From the NCBI RefSeq assembly GCF_041146395.1, contig NC_091010.1, positions 49,558,001-49,622,000 on the forward strand: a stretch of 64,000 nt of DNA, written 5' to 3'. Under the pieces are notes generated by a model. The model was not told where the DNA came from. It saw only the letters and a program-made list of their open reading frames with translations, and searched no databases. Source of the DNA: Eulemur rufifrons (Eukaryota; Chordata; Mammalia; Primates; Lemuridae). A program made the position numbers and the translations under genes. Below are positions 1-11,970 of the stretch, one piece after another (position 1 is the first letter of the stretch; the number at the start of each line of letters is the position of its first letter).

Positions 1-600
1 GGAGAAAGAATAAATATTAACCAAAGGTGCAGCTGTGCCAGGGTGTCCAGAGCCCTTCCCCTTCCCTCTCTCCCCATACCCCCTGCCCCAGAGGCTAGGA
101 TAAACTGCTGACCCTCTGCTTTCATGATTCTTTTGGCTGCTTCTGCAGAGAAAGCGCAGAGGTGAGCACCTCTCAGAGCAGATCTGAGGCTGGAGAGGAC
201 TTGATAACCTGTCATATTTCTGGGAGGGACCCGAGAGCTGACTAAGGCGAAGCTCACATCACTGCCCAGGCTTGACTCCTGGGGAGGGGTTCTCAGGACA
301 CAAGACTGCTTCTCAGGGTAACTTCCTGGTTGAAGGGCAAAAAGCGGTGACTTTGCATAAAACTATTCCCTTTCTTGGGCTTCAGCTTCCTCCTCTGTAA
401 AACCATGGAGTTGGACTCCAAGAACCTTATCTAGACCTATCATTTCATGAGCTAAGCTGACTGGGGCTGAATACTCTCTGCTTTCCTCCAACACCCCCAC
501 CTCCGGGAGGGCCAGGAGCTGTTTCAGGCAACCTCAGGACATACTCATCCATGTATTTATTATTTTCTGAGCACCCTACTACATGAAAACAGTAAGAACA
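1..600. other. Intergenic sequence, no feature seen
   Basis: No exon, strong repeat or RNA gene is recognisable. The stretch is of mixed composition with no long reading frame. It lies far upstream of INA, in what should be the spacer between NT5C2 and INA if human gene order holds; that placement is inference. Confidence 0.5.
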
Positions 601-1110
601 GCAAACCTTTTTAGTGCTTACTATGTGCCAGGCACTGTGCTAAACATTTTGTTTTTTCATTAGAGACAGGATCTTGCTCTGTCCCCCAGGCTGGAGTACA
701 GTGGCACAATCACAGCTCACTGTAATGACAAACTCCTGGGCTCAAGCGATCCTCCTGCCTCAGCCTCCCAAGTAGCTGGGACTACAGGTGCGTGCCACCA
801 TGCCCAGCTAATTTTTTTATTTTTTTGTAGAGACATGGGTCTCACTATGTTGGCCAGGCTGGTCTCAATACTCCTGGCCTCAAGTTATTTTCCTGCCTTG
901 GCCTCCTAAAATGTTAGGACTACAGGCGTGAGCCACTATACCTGGCCTTGTGCTAAGCACTTTAGATTTATAGATTATCTTACTTGCTCATGATGACAAT
1001 TCTGTCAAGTGCTATTATCTTTATTGAACAAATAAAAAATGAGACTCAGAGAGATCAATTAACTCGCCCAGGAACATTCTGCTGGTTAAAGCAGCAGAAC
1101 CTGTATCAGC
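600..1110 (-). repeat. MIR SINE, antisense, split by an Alu
   Basis: The text reads as the reverse of a MIR: 'gtgcttactatgtgccagg' near 615, and after the inserted Alu 'aatgagactcagagag' near 1039. The two halves resume on either side of 651-948. MIRs are ancient mammalian SINEs and serve here only as a substrate for the later insertion. Confidence 0.75.
651..948 (-). repeat. Old Alu (AluJ-like), antisense, inserted in a MIR
   Basis: Full dimeric Alu read from its 3' end: T-rich start, 'tcttgctctgtcccccagg', then 'cctcagcctcccaagtagc' and an end at CCTGGCC. Flanking copies TGTGCTAAACATTTT (636-650) and TGTGCTAAGCACTTT (949-963) form a diverged 15-bp target-site duplication. It has anthropoid-like shared ancestral structure, without the strepsirrhine right-arm segment. 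Confidence 0.85.
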
Positions 1111-1264
1111 TCCAGGTCAGGCAAGTCCAAGGGCCATGGTCTTTCCATTTTGTCACACTCCACAGTACTGGCTAACCAAGGACCGGCCAGTGACATGCAG
1201 ATCAGAGACTAGACCAGGGTTGTTGGGGGAAGCAGGGGAAGGGGGGAGTAATGACAGCCCAATG

Positions 1265-1390
1265 ATGAAATTATTTATTAAATGGGAATAATGATGGTAC
1301 CTACCTCAATTGGTGGTTGTGAGAATTAAAGAAATAATTAATAAGTCCATAAGTGCTTTTTAAAAAGCAGTGAATAATATATAACATTAA
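1265..1390 (+). repeat. MIR fragment
   Basis: The pattern 'aaatgggaataatgatgg' followed by 'gtacctacctcaattgg' and 'gttgtgagaattaaag' is the 3' half of a MIR in sense orientation, diverged. Confidence 0.65.
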
Positions 1391-1429
1391 CTATTGTCAT
1401 TAATAAGTGTTATGTAGTTACCATTTATG

Positions 1430-1740
1430 TAAGTAGTTGCCATTTTAAAAATTGTGGTAACATATACATAACATAAAATTTACCATTTTAACCATTTTCT
1501 AAGAAATATTTTTTTAAAGAGAGGGGTCTCGCTCTGTCACCGAGGCTGCAGTGCAGTGGTGTGCTCATAGCTCACTGCGGCATCCAACTCCTGGGCTCCC
1601 ATTTTAACCATTTTTAAGTGTACAGTTCAGTGGTTAAATACATTCACATTGTTGTGCAACCATCACCGCTACCCATTGCCAGAACTTTTTCATCTTCCCA
1701 AACTGAAACTCTGCCATTAGTTCTTAATAATTATTAATAG
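1430..1740 (-). repeat. Old L1 3' end, antisense, split by an Alu monomer
   Basis: Sequence such as 'ataaaatttaccattttaa' and 'gttgtgcaaccatcaccgc' is typical of mammalian-wide L1M 3' ends read on the opposite strand. A FLAM-type monomer (1499-1598) interrupts it, and the L1 text continues after it. Confidence 0.7.
1499..1598 (-). repeat. FLAM-like Alu monomer, antisense
   Basis: Single Alu left arm: 'ggtctcgctctgtcaccg' to 'aactcctgggctc'. The 16-bp repeat CCATTTTAACCATTTT occurs at 1483-1498 and again at 1599-1614, an exact target-site duplication within the host L1. Confidence 0.8.
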
Positions 1741-1741
1741 A

Positions 1742-1911
<170 letters not shown>

Positions 1912-2334
1912 TATTAATATAGCAAGATAGCTCTTACTATGCTAAATCTTTTTATGCTCCTATTATCCTTAACAAAAGGCAGCAGGTTGCAGTAGAGGGC
2001 ATGAGATAGAGATATTGGCCCTTGCTTCAAATCCAGATCTGCCCTCCCCACCCCCCCCATATGAACTCTGTCCCTCGAGAGGGATGAGACCAACACACAG
2101 AGACCACACAGGGTTGTGGTCGGTATTAGATGAGATCACTGCGGGAAAAGTACTTTGCGACCTCCATACAAAGCCCTCCATAAACTTAAATTGGTGGATA
2201 CTTTCAAGCTCCTAGATCAGCCCTTGCCGCAATATAGGGACTCAAAACTAAGTTCTAAATGACGCACCAAGCCGTGGGGCCATACCGCTCCCTGGTGGTA
2301 GTCACGAAACGTGCAGCGTCTCTGGCCACCCAGG

Positions 2335-2585
2335 TGCTAGTGGCTTCCTTTGAGCGCCTAATGTGTGCCAGGTACAGCGCTGGCACTTTTACATACCTGC
2401 TCTCAATTAATCTTCCTGATAATTCTAATGCGACTCTACTGGAAATTAGATATTATCTTAAGTTATCTTGTCTTATTGATGAAAATTGGGCCTCAGATAG
2501 GTAAAGTGACTTGCTCAGCATCATATAGCTAGTAAATAGACTATGGGTTTGAACTTATGTGCCTGATTACAAATCCACAGAGTAG
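2335..2585 (-). repeat. MIR SINE, antisense
   Basis: 'cctaatgtgtgccaggtac', 'gcctcagataggtaaagtg' and 'catatagctagtaaata' follow the reversed MIR consensus in order. Confidence 0.75.
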
Positions 2586-2860
2586 ATTTCATTTCCCATG
2601 CCAACTCCTACCAATTGGTAGCACCTGCCTGGAACAGTGACTTGAGAAGGAATTCAAAACCCCTAGACTTAGAGGGTAAAGTGCTAGGTTTGATTAGTAA
2701 TGTCTGCCATGAGAGAGGAATGGGGAGTGGTGATGTGCAATCCTGTATCTGCCATCTTTTCATTACCCCTTGCTGGATGGGTCTACAGAAGGCTACTCCA
2801 CTTTATTCTGAACATGGTTCTAAGAAGGCGTGATATGTTGAATAGGCATGAATTTTAAAG
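2586..2860. other. Intergenic sequence, no feature seen
   Basis: Only short chance frames occur; there is no splice-bounded exon or known repeat that I can name. Confidence 0.4.
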
Positions 2861-2864
2861 TAAG

Positions 2865-3060
2865 ACTGACCTGTAGAAAAATCCAGCTCCATTAGTTTCT
2901 GGAACTTTGAGCATTTACTTGGCCTCTTTAAGCCCGACATTCCATATTTGTGAAATGTGGATAATAATCCCCACGTTGTTATGAGAGTTTAATGGGATTA
3001 ATTCTATAAACGCCCTTGGTATGGTGTGTGGCATAAATGAAGCGCTTAACTGGTGTTACT
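2865..3060 (+). repeat. MIR SINE
   Basis: Sense MIR order is visible: 'ttacttggcctctttaag', 'gtgaaatgtggataataat', 'gttgttatgagagtttaat', then 'gaagcgcttaactgg'. Confidence 0.6.
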
Positions 3061-3389
3061 TCCTTCTCCCTTCCATCTAAAAGCAGAGCCTGATCCTCGC
3101 AGGCAGTAGTTTGGAGGGTATTTTCCTTCCTAAGAAATAATAATTGTATGTCAAAAGCAGCACAGAAAGAAAGGTTTACATAATGAGACCATCAGACATC
3201 ATGTGCTCCTAATGTGATGCACAGGGAAGGACAGAATTTACATCTATGTAATATTCCTGCCAAAAGTGTCTAACTTGAATCTAAACATGAGGAAAGAATC
3301 AGATAAAGACAAAACAATTGGCCTGGATGCTTCAAAAATATTAATGTAAAAAATACCCAAAAAAGCTGGAGAACTAGAAGCTAGCTTAA

Positions 3390-3560
3390 AGAAGACAGAC
3401 ATATCAACCAAATGCAATGTATGATCCAAATACAAAAATCAAAAACAGCTACAAAGATCAGGGGAATTTGAATATGGATATATACTAGATATAGCATTTT
3501 ATCAATGTTAAAATTCTCGAGTGTTAATTATGTTGTGACTATGCAGGAGAAAATGTTCTT
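3390..3560 (+). repeat. Old L1 3' end fragment
   Basis: 'aatgcaatgtatgatcc' and 'gaatttgaatatggatat' with 'tatcaatgttaaaattctc' resemble the 3' UTR of old L1M elements in sense orientation. The subfamily cannot be assigned by eye. Confidence 0.5.
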
Positions 3561-3729
3561 TTTTACATTTATATTGTTTTAATAAATTATATAATAATAG
3601 TAATTATAATGATAATTCAATTCAGAGAAAAAATTTTAACACTCAGCACCTATGGTCACAAGAAATTTTTGAAAATTAAATTTAAAAAATTTTTTAATTT
3701 TCTTTTTTTCTTTTCTTCTTCTGAACCAA

Positions 3730-5640
3730 GTTTCAAAGGCTATTTTTTTAAATTTAATCAGTTTAGAGAGTACAAGTTGAATTCTGTTACATGTATATAT
3801 TGAATAGTGGTGGAATCTAGGTTTTTGGTGTACTCATCACCTGAGTAGTGTACATTGTACCCCACAGGTAGTTTTTCATCACTCATCCCCTCCCACACTT
3901 TTGAGTCTCCAGTGACCATTCCACCCCTCTGTGTGCCTGTGTGTTGCCACAGTTTAGCTCCCGCTTATAAGTGAGAACATGTGGCATTTATTTTTCTGTT
4001 CCTGAGTTACTTCACTTAGATAATGCTTTCCAAGTCCATCCAAGTTGATGCAAAAGCCATTATTTCGTTCTTTCCTATCACTAAGAAATATTCCATGAGT
4101 GTGTGTGTGTGTGTGTGTGTATATCCATGCACACACTATATATTTTTAATTCACTCATCAGTTGATGGGCACTTAGGTTAATTCCATATCTTTGTGATTA
4201 TGAATTCTGCTGTGATAAATGATAAATGATAAAACACACATGTATAGGTGTCTTTTGATACAATGATTTCTTTTCCTCTGGGTAGAAACCCAGTACTAGG
4301 ATTCCAGGATCAAATGATAGACCTACTTTTAGTTCTTTGAGAAATTTTCATTCATACTTATCTCTATAGAGGTTGTACCAACTTACATTTCCACCAAAAA
4401 TGTATAAGTGTTCCTTTTTCACTGCATCCATGCCAACATTTTCACTTTTTAATAATGGCCATTCTAATTCTAGTAAGACAGTATCTCATTGTGGTTTTAA
4501 TTGGCATTTTCCTGATGATTCGTGATGTTGAGCAAACATATTTTCATGTTCCTTGGCCTTTTGTATATCTTCTTTTGAAAAATATTTGCTCGTATCATTT
4601 ACACACTTTTTAAGGGGGTTGTTTTTTTCTTGCTCAGTTGTTTGAATTCCTTGTAGATTCTAAATATTAGTCCAATATCAGACACATAGTTTGTTAATAT
4701 TTTCTCCCATTCTGTAGGTTATGTTTTACTCTTTTTTCTTTTGCTGTGCAGAAGATTTTGGGTTTAACTAAGTCCTATTTATCTACTTTTGTTTTTGGGG
4801 TCTTATTCATAAATTCTTTGCCTAAGCCAATGTCCAGAAGAGTTTTTCTTCTAGGATTTTTATTGTTTCAGGTGTTATATTTAAGTCTCTTAATCTATCT
4901 TGATTTAATTTTTGTATATGGTGAGAGATGGTGATCCAGTTTCATTCTTCTGCATATGGCTATCCAATTTTCCTAGTGCCATTTACTGAAAAGAGTGTCC
5001 TTTCCCCAGGGTATGTTCTTGTCAACTTTGTCAAAGATCAGTTGGCTCTAAGTATGTGGCTTTATTTCTGGGTTCTCTATTCTGTTTCATTGATCTATGT
5101 GTTCATTTTTACACCAATGCTATCTGTTTTGGTTACTATAGCCTTGTAGTATAATTTGAAGTGAAGCAATGTGATGCCTCCAACTTTGTACTTTTTGCTT
5201 AGGATTGCTTTGGATATTTGGGCTCTTTTTCGGTTCCATATGAATTTTAGAATTTTTTTCTAATTCTGTGAAAAATTATATTGGTATTTTGATAGAAATT
5301 GCATTGAATCTGTAGATTGCTTTGGTCAGTATGGTCATTTTAACTATATTAATTTTTTTGAACCATGTGCATGGAATGTTTTTCCATTTGTTTGTGTCAT
5401 CTATGATTTCTTTCATGAGTGATTTATAGTTCTTTTTCACCTCCTTGGTTCAATTTATTACTAGGTATTTTCTTTCTTTCTTTCTTTTTTTTTTTTTTGC
5501 AGCTATTGTAAATGGGGATTGAGTTCTTGATTTGGTTCTCAGCTTGGTCACTGTTGGTATATAGAAATGCTATTGATTTTTGTACTTTGATTTTAGAACC
5601 TGAGACATTGCTATCAGGTTATAACCTGCTCTCATTTTAT
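3730..5640 (-). mobile_element. Old L1, antisense (3' UTR and ORF2 3' part)
   Basis: Reads as the reverse of an L1: 'tataagtgagaacatgtgg', 'atcagttgatgggcactta', 'tttgttaatattttctccc', 'gcctaagccaatgtcc', 'cctttccccagggtatg'. The ORF2-like frame is broken by many stops and indels, so it is a dead copy. A (TG)n run at 4099-4121 and a CTTT/T tract near 5469-5500 interrupt it. Confidence 0.85.
4099..4121. repeat. (TG)n microsatellite
   Basis: About 11 to 12 uninterrupted TG units inside the old L1. Confidence 0.9.
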
Positions 5641-6475
5641 AACCTGAAACATTCCAATTCCACTTTTTTAGTTATTTTAAAGCACACCCTAACTTATTGA
5701 TTATTATAGCCACTTTGTTGTGTTGTCAAATATTGTTCATTCTATCTAACTATATTTTTGCAACCATCAACTATCCCCACTTTATCCCCAACCTCCCTGG
5801 CCTCTGGTAACCTTCATTCTATTCACTGTCTTCATGAGATCAATTGTTTTTAATATTTAACTCCCACATATGAGTGAGAACATGCAAGATTTGTCTTTCT
5901 GTGTTTGGCCTATTTCACTTAACATAATGTTCTCCAGTTTCATCCATGTTGTTGTAAATGGCAGGATTTCACTCCTTTTTCCGGCTATATAATATCTGGC
6001 TATATAATTGTGTATATTACCACAATTTCTTTATCCATTCATCTGTTGATGGACACTTAGGATGATGCTAAATCTTGCCTATTGTGAACAGTGCTGCAAT
6101 AAGCATGGGGGTCCAAATATCTTTTTGACATACTGAATTCCTTTCTTTTGGATATTTACCTAGCATATCCTGGATCATGTGGTGTTTATTTGGATCTTAT
6201 CTCTTCTTTTCTTGGTTAGTCTAGCCTAGTGTTTTATCAATTTTGTTTATCTTTTTGAAGAACCAACTTTTTGTTTTGTTGATCCTTTTTTTTTATTTTT
6301 TTGTTTTTGTTTTGGTCTCTATTTCATTTAGTTCTGCTCTCATCTTTGTTATTTCTTTTTCTCTGCTAACTCTGGGTTTGGTTTGTTCTTGTTTTCCTAG
6401 TTCCTTGAGGTGCAATGTCAGGTTGTCAATTTGTGATCTTTCTAATTTTTGACATAGGCATTCTGTTAACGAACT
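5641..6475 (-). mobile_element. Second old L1 copy, antisense, with an internal jump
   Basis: From about 5760 a second L1 3' end begins ('ctggcctctggtaacc', 'catatgagtgagaacatgc', 'cttaggatgatgctaaat'). After about 6170 the text jumps to an ORF2 segment far from the 3' end ('ttttgaagaaccaactttt', 'gtttggtttgttcttg'), implying an internal deletion or two nested copies. Confidence 0.7.
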
Positions 6476-6499
6476 TAAAATTATACTGTTCCATGTTGA

Positions 6500-7075
6500 T
6501 GAGGCAAGGGTAAAATAAACATTCTAATAAATTCCAAGTAATAACTTAAATTAGCATAATCATTTTATGAAAGTAATTTTGCAAGAACTATAGGTATGTG
6601 TGTGTACTTTGACATAGTGAGCCTGCTTCTGGGAATTTGCATTAATAACTGAAAAGAAGGAAAAAATATTCACTACAATATTTTTTACAATGCTAAAAAC
6701 TAGGGGGAAAATACCCTGAATGTCTATCTATTAAGGAATAACTAAGTAAATTATGTCAACTTGATAGGATATAATGTAGCTATTAAAATGAAAATTGGGT
6801 GTGGTGGCTCACACCTATAATCCTAGCACTTGGGAAGGCCGAGGCAGGAGGATCACTTGAGGCCAGGAGTTTGAGACCAGCCTGGGCAACCAACACAGCG
6901 AGACCCCCATCACTACAGAAAAAATTTTTTTAAGAAAGCTCAATGTTCCTTGTGGAGAACTTAAAGAAAAGTAAAATCGTAAATAATATTTTTAAATGTA
7001 TGAAGACTGTATAGCAACATGAAAAATAGTAAAATCAAAGTTAAATTTTAAAGAAAGCAGAATATAGAACTATAG
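6500..7075 (+). repeat. Old L1-like fragment, split by an Alu monomer
   Basis: 'gcctgcttctgggaatttg', 'ctgaatgtctatctatt' and 'gtagctattaaaatgaaaa' are the type of text found in old L1 3' regions. The class call is tentative. Confidence 0.4.
6794..6935 (+). repeat. FLAM-like Alu monomer
   Basis: 'tggtggctcacacctataa' to 'gcctgggcaaccaacacag', single left-arm unit with a short A-rich end. Confidence 0.8.
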
Positions 7076-7630
7076 CCAAAAACTGGGAGAAAAAATACAC
7101 CTTTCTTCTTTTTACAAGGCTGGAGGGGAACTCGGTCTAAGACTTAGTTCTCCAATTACCACAAGAGCCCTAATTCTCAGTGAATCTCTGAAGGTGTATC
7201 TATAATCTCCCTATACTTTGAAACTATTTTTGAGATGGAGAGAAAGGGAGGGAAGGAAAGAAGGTATACATTATTCTCAATGAAGAAACAGAGAGAGAAA
7301 AGACTTTGAATTAGACCCTGACACTGTCTTCATGGCCAGGAAACACTTTAAAAGCACCAACTCATTAATCACGAGCTCCTAGAGCAGGAATAATCCATTC
7401 TAATTAGTTTCTTAAAAATGAACTTATTTGAGCAAAGAAACTATGGATCACTAAACATTCATCACAGAACACTGAGCATTCGCATGTCTACCTCCGAGCT
7501 CTGAAGAGGAGCAATGAGGAAGGAAAGGGTGGGAAGTAAACTGAATCAAGTGCTGAGAAAATCTCTCATCCATGGTGGGCGGGACGGGGGCACAGCCCTA
7601 GTTAACAGAAAACTAGATACAAAGTGAGCT

Positions 7631-7984
7631 ATGGAGATGATCTGTAGGATAAAAGCTCTTCTATTCCTTTTAGGATTCCTGTTTTCCTCCATCCTGGTCC
7701 TGGTCTCCAAAGAAACAGGAACAAGAAATAATGACAGAACATATGAAGCAATGATTTCTCAGAAGCCCAGTCTGAATTTACGTAACCAGCACGACCTGAA
7801 ACGACCTGAATCACCAGCCCAGCACACAGATAAGGTCACATCTCTTCTACTTTTCAAAATAAAACATGCCAGGTTAGCAGAAAGTCCAATATCCCTTTCT
7901 TCTTCCCTTGTATTGTCCAACATCCTTGGTGTTTACTCAATCCAAAGGGGCCAGTTTTGTTTCCAAGTGTTTCAAGGACAGTGA
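7631..7984 (+). CDS. Unrecognised 117-codon reading frame, doubtful gene
   Basis: An ATG-initiated frame of 117 codons in otherwise single-copy sequence. Residues about 9-26 (ALLFLLGFLFSSILVLVS) form a strong hydrophobic stretch after a short basic start (MEMICRIK), the look of a signal anchor. The remainder is polar, with no motif or domain I recognise. There is no obvious promoter, and the flanking context does not reach 'gtaag' donors in a convincing place; 'cagataaggtcac' near 7830 is at best a weak donor. It could be a chance frame, a decayed first exon or a retrocopy fragment. I do not assign a function. Confidence 0.12.
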   Translation: MEMICRIKALLFLLGFLFSSILVLVSKETGTRNNDRTYEAMISQKPSLNLRNQHDLKRPESPAQHTDKVTSLLLFKIKHARLAESPISLSSSLVLSNILGVYSIQRGQFCFQVFQGQ

Positions 7985-8280
7985 AATGACACATTTCCAC
8001 TCCTCAGAGAACCTGTCTGGGGGAGTGGCTGCCCCTGTCACTGCCACATGTGTGGCTGATGAAAACCCTCCCTGGGCAGCACAACACATCCCAGCTCCCT
8101 GCTGCAGGGACCTTGCTGCTCTCGACCCCTGTGATGCTCCACACTGGGCTCCCACGGTCACCCTCACACACTTGGCCGTTGTTCCCAGGGTTAGGCAGCA
8201 GTCACTGGGTCAGAGGGTTTCCAGCCTTAGCACATGTCGTGACAGAACTCCCTGCCTCACCACCACCACCGCTGCCGCTC

Positions 8281-8303
8281 ACACACACACACACACACAC
8301 ACA
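8281..8303. repeat. (CA)n microsatellite
   Basis: About 11 to 12 uninterrupted CA units following a short CCA/CCG-rich patch. Confidence 0.9.
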
Positions 8304-8744
8304 CGTCACCAGGCCTAACTCCCCCTCCTCTCAGTGGGTTCTCTTGGCCCACTTTAATGCCAGTGAACCGTATCCACGACCATCTTGATCCATCAGAGAA
8401 GTTCTAATAACAGGAGCTCTCAAAGAGAAGTGATTGGAATCTCAATATTCATCTCCACAGGAGACCCCAGGACATTTATTTTGTCCAAATTTCCCTACCC
8501 TTTGCCCTTTTGTATTATTATCAGGCTGCAAAAAGAATTCCATTTCATAACCCTGCCCTATAGCAGTGGATGCCTCTTTGCCTTATATTGGTGTAACTAA
8601 GGATGGGTGGAGGGGACTCAGGTGTCTCAACACCGGACACAAAATCTGTTCCAAATGAACTTGACTCCACTTACAGAAGTGACAGCCAACTTTAAAGCTC
8701 CACCCAATTAGGCCCCTATGACATTTAATCTCAGGCTTTCAGGT

Positions 8745-10400
8745 TGGTTTTTTGTGTGTTTTTAAAAACTATTCATGTTGAAATAATTTTAGATTTACAG
8801 AAGAGTTGCCAAGATAGTACCTGTACCTTTCATTCAACTTGTCTCTAATGTTAAAATACATTTATCAAAACTAAGTAACATTAGTACATTATAACCAACT
8901 AAAGTACAGATTTCAGTAGTTTTTCTATTAATGTCCTTTTTCTGTTGCAGGAATCAATCCAGGATACTACATTGTATTTAGTCATCATGTCTCCTCAGTC
9001 TCCTTCTGTCTGTGACAGTTTCTGGGTCTTTCCTTGTCTTTCACGAGCTTGATACTCTTCAAGAGTACTGGTTAAGTATTTTGCAGGATATCCTTCCAAG
9101 TAGGTTTGTCTGACATTTTCTAATGACTAAACTGAAGTTATGCACATTGGGAAGAACACCACAGGTGACGTCCCTTCTTGGTGCATCACGTCAGAAGGGA
9201 TATCATATTAACAGGATTTTTATTTTGTTGAGATCAAATACATATAACGGGAAATTCACCATTGTAACCATTTTAAAATATATGTTCCAGTGGTTTTTAT
9301 TACATTTATTGTTCTCCAACCACCACCACTATCTAATTCCAGATATTTTCATCACTCTGGAAACAAACCCCTTATCCATTAAGCAGTCACTCCACATTCC
9401 CTTCTCCTCCCAGCCTCTAGCAACCACTAATCTTCTTTTTTGTCTTTCTGTGTTTGCCTATTCTAGACATTTCACATAATCTGAATTATCTAATAATATG
9501 TGGCCTTTTGTAACTGACTTCTTTCACATAGCATGTTTTAAGATTCATCCATGTTGTAGCATGTATTATTCATAGTACTTCATTCCTCTTAATGGTTGAA
9601 TAATATTCCATTATATGGCTATACCACATTTTGTTTATTCATTCATCCACTGATGGACATTGCTTCCACTTTTTTGAATATTATGAATACTGCTACCATA
9701 AACATCCATGTACAAGTTTTTGTACGGATGTATGTCTTCTTTTTGGTATATACCTAGAAGTGGAATTGCTGAGTCATATGTAACTCTATGTTTTACTTTG
9801 TGAGACACTGCCACACTGTTGTTCACAGCAGCTGTACCAGTTTACATTTCTAACAGCAATGCACTAGGTTTCTAATTTCTCCCCATCCTGGCCAACACTT
9901 GTTTTTTTCCTTATTTTTGTTAATATACCCATCCCAGTAGATGTGAAGTGACAGCTCACTGTGGTTTAGATATGCATTTCCCTAATAGCTAATGATGTTG
10001 AGGATCTTTCCATGTGCATATTGGCCATTTGTATATCTTTTCTAGATAAACGTCTATTCAAGTCCTTTACCCATTTTTTAAAAGGTTATCTTTTGGTTGA
10101 TGAATTGTGAGAATTATTTGTATATTCTGGATACTGGACCCTTACCATATGTATGATTTTTAATATTTACTTTCATTTTGCAGGCTGCTTTTTCAGTTTC
10201 GGGGTATTGTGCTTTGATGTACAAAATTTTAATTTTGATGAAGTCCAATTTATCCATTTTTTCTTTTGTTGCTTTTGGTATCATATTTAAGAAACCAATG
10301 CCTAATCCAAAGTCACAAAGATTTACATTCATTTCCTCCTAGAAATTTTAGAGTTTTAGCTCTAACATTTAGGTCTTTGATCTATTCTGAGCTATTTTGT
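8745..10400 (-). mobile_element. Old L1 3' end, antisense
   Basis: Begins with L1M 3' UTR text ('tttagatttacagaagag', 'catcatgtctcctcag') and runs into the ORF2 end ('catccactgatggacattg', 'gtatatacctagaagtgg', 'gaagtccaatttatcc'). Frames are full of stops. Confidence 0.8.
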
Positions 10401-10404
10401 GGTA

Positions 10405-10795
10405 TATGGTATGAGTACTCCCAAAATTCATATGTTGAAGTTCTAACCTCTAGTACCTCAGAATGTGACTGTATTTGGAAATGGGGTCTTTAAACGAATA
10501 ATTAAAGTTACATGAGGTCATTAGAGTGGGCTCTAATCCAACATGGCAAGTCTTCTTGTAACAAGGGGAAATTAGGACACAGACAGGCATTGAGAAAAGA
10601 CCAAGTATTAATAAAAACAGAAGGCAAAGATGTCCATCTACAAGCCAAGGAGAGAGACCTCAGAAGAAACAACCCTGACAATACCTTGATCTCTGACTTC
10701 TAGCCTCCAGAATTGTGAGAATATAAATTTATGTTTTTTAAACCTCCCAGTCTATAGTATTTATCATGGAAGCCCTAGCATACTATTAGAGTGTC
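10405..10795 (+). repeat. Old MaLR-type LTR (MLT1-like)
   Basis: 'ccaaaattcatatgttgaa', 'gacacagacaggcattgag', 'ctagcctccagaattgtg' and 'cctcccagtctatagtat' follow the order of an MLT1-type solo LTR of the ERVL-MaLR group. No internal retroviral genes adjoin it. The family call is from memory of the consensus. Confidence 0.6.
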
Positions 10796-10799
10796 CAAA

Positions 10800-11696
<897 letters not shown>

Positions 11697-11849
11697 TCCT
11701 GTTTCCTTTTGATATGTCCCCATCCTTTCTATTTATTTGTTTGTTTTTGAGCATTTCCTTTCTTTCTGGCACTACAAGATGCTCCAGACTCATCAAAGAA
11801 ATGGATAGAAACCCCACTTAGGAAAAGACAACAGGACATGGTAAATTAG

Positions 11850-11970
11850 GAATTATGAATGTGACCTTTGAGATTATCTGGGGCAACTCTCTTATGTTTC
11901 AGAAGAGGAAGATGAGGATTAAAGACACTGTGTTACTTGCCCAAGGTCACACCACTGGTTAGTGACTGTA
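11850..11970 (-). repeat. MIR fragment, antisense
   Basis: 'tgttacttgcccaaggtca' followed by 'ccactggttagtgac' is the reversed MIR core. Confidence 0.6.

Larger units (their letters stand above)
7080..8740. other. Mostly single-copy intergenic stretch
   Basis: This is the longest repeat-poor part of the first 10 kb. It contains a GGAA-rich patch near 7240-7262, an unrecognised 117-codon frame at 7631-7984, a GC-richer segment at 8020-8270 and a (CA)n run at 8281-8303. I recognise no exon of a known gene. Confidence 0.5.

Noticed and set aside
3954..4136. Frame with His-Thr repeats near 4.1 kb
   Set aside because: It is the (TG)n tract in an old L1 read antisense.
7908..8388. Overlapping frames of 136 and 112 codons near the (CA)n run
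   Set aside because: Both run through the microsatellite (His-Thr repeats) in different frames; no sign of coding sequence.
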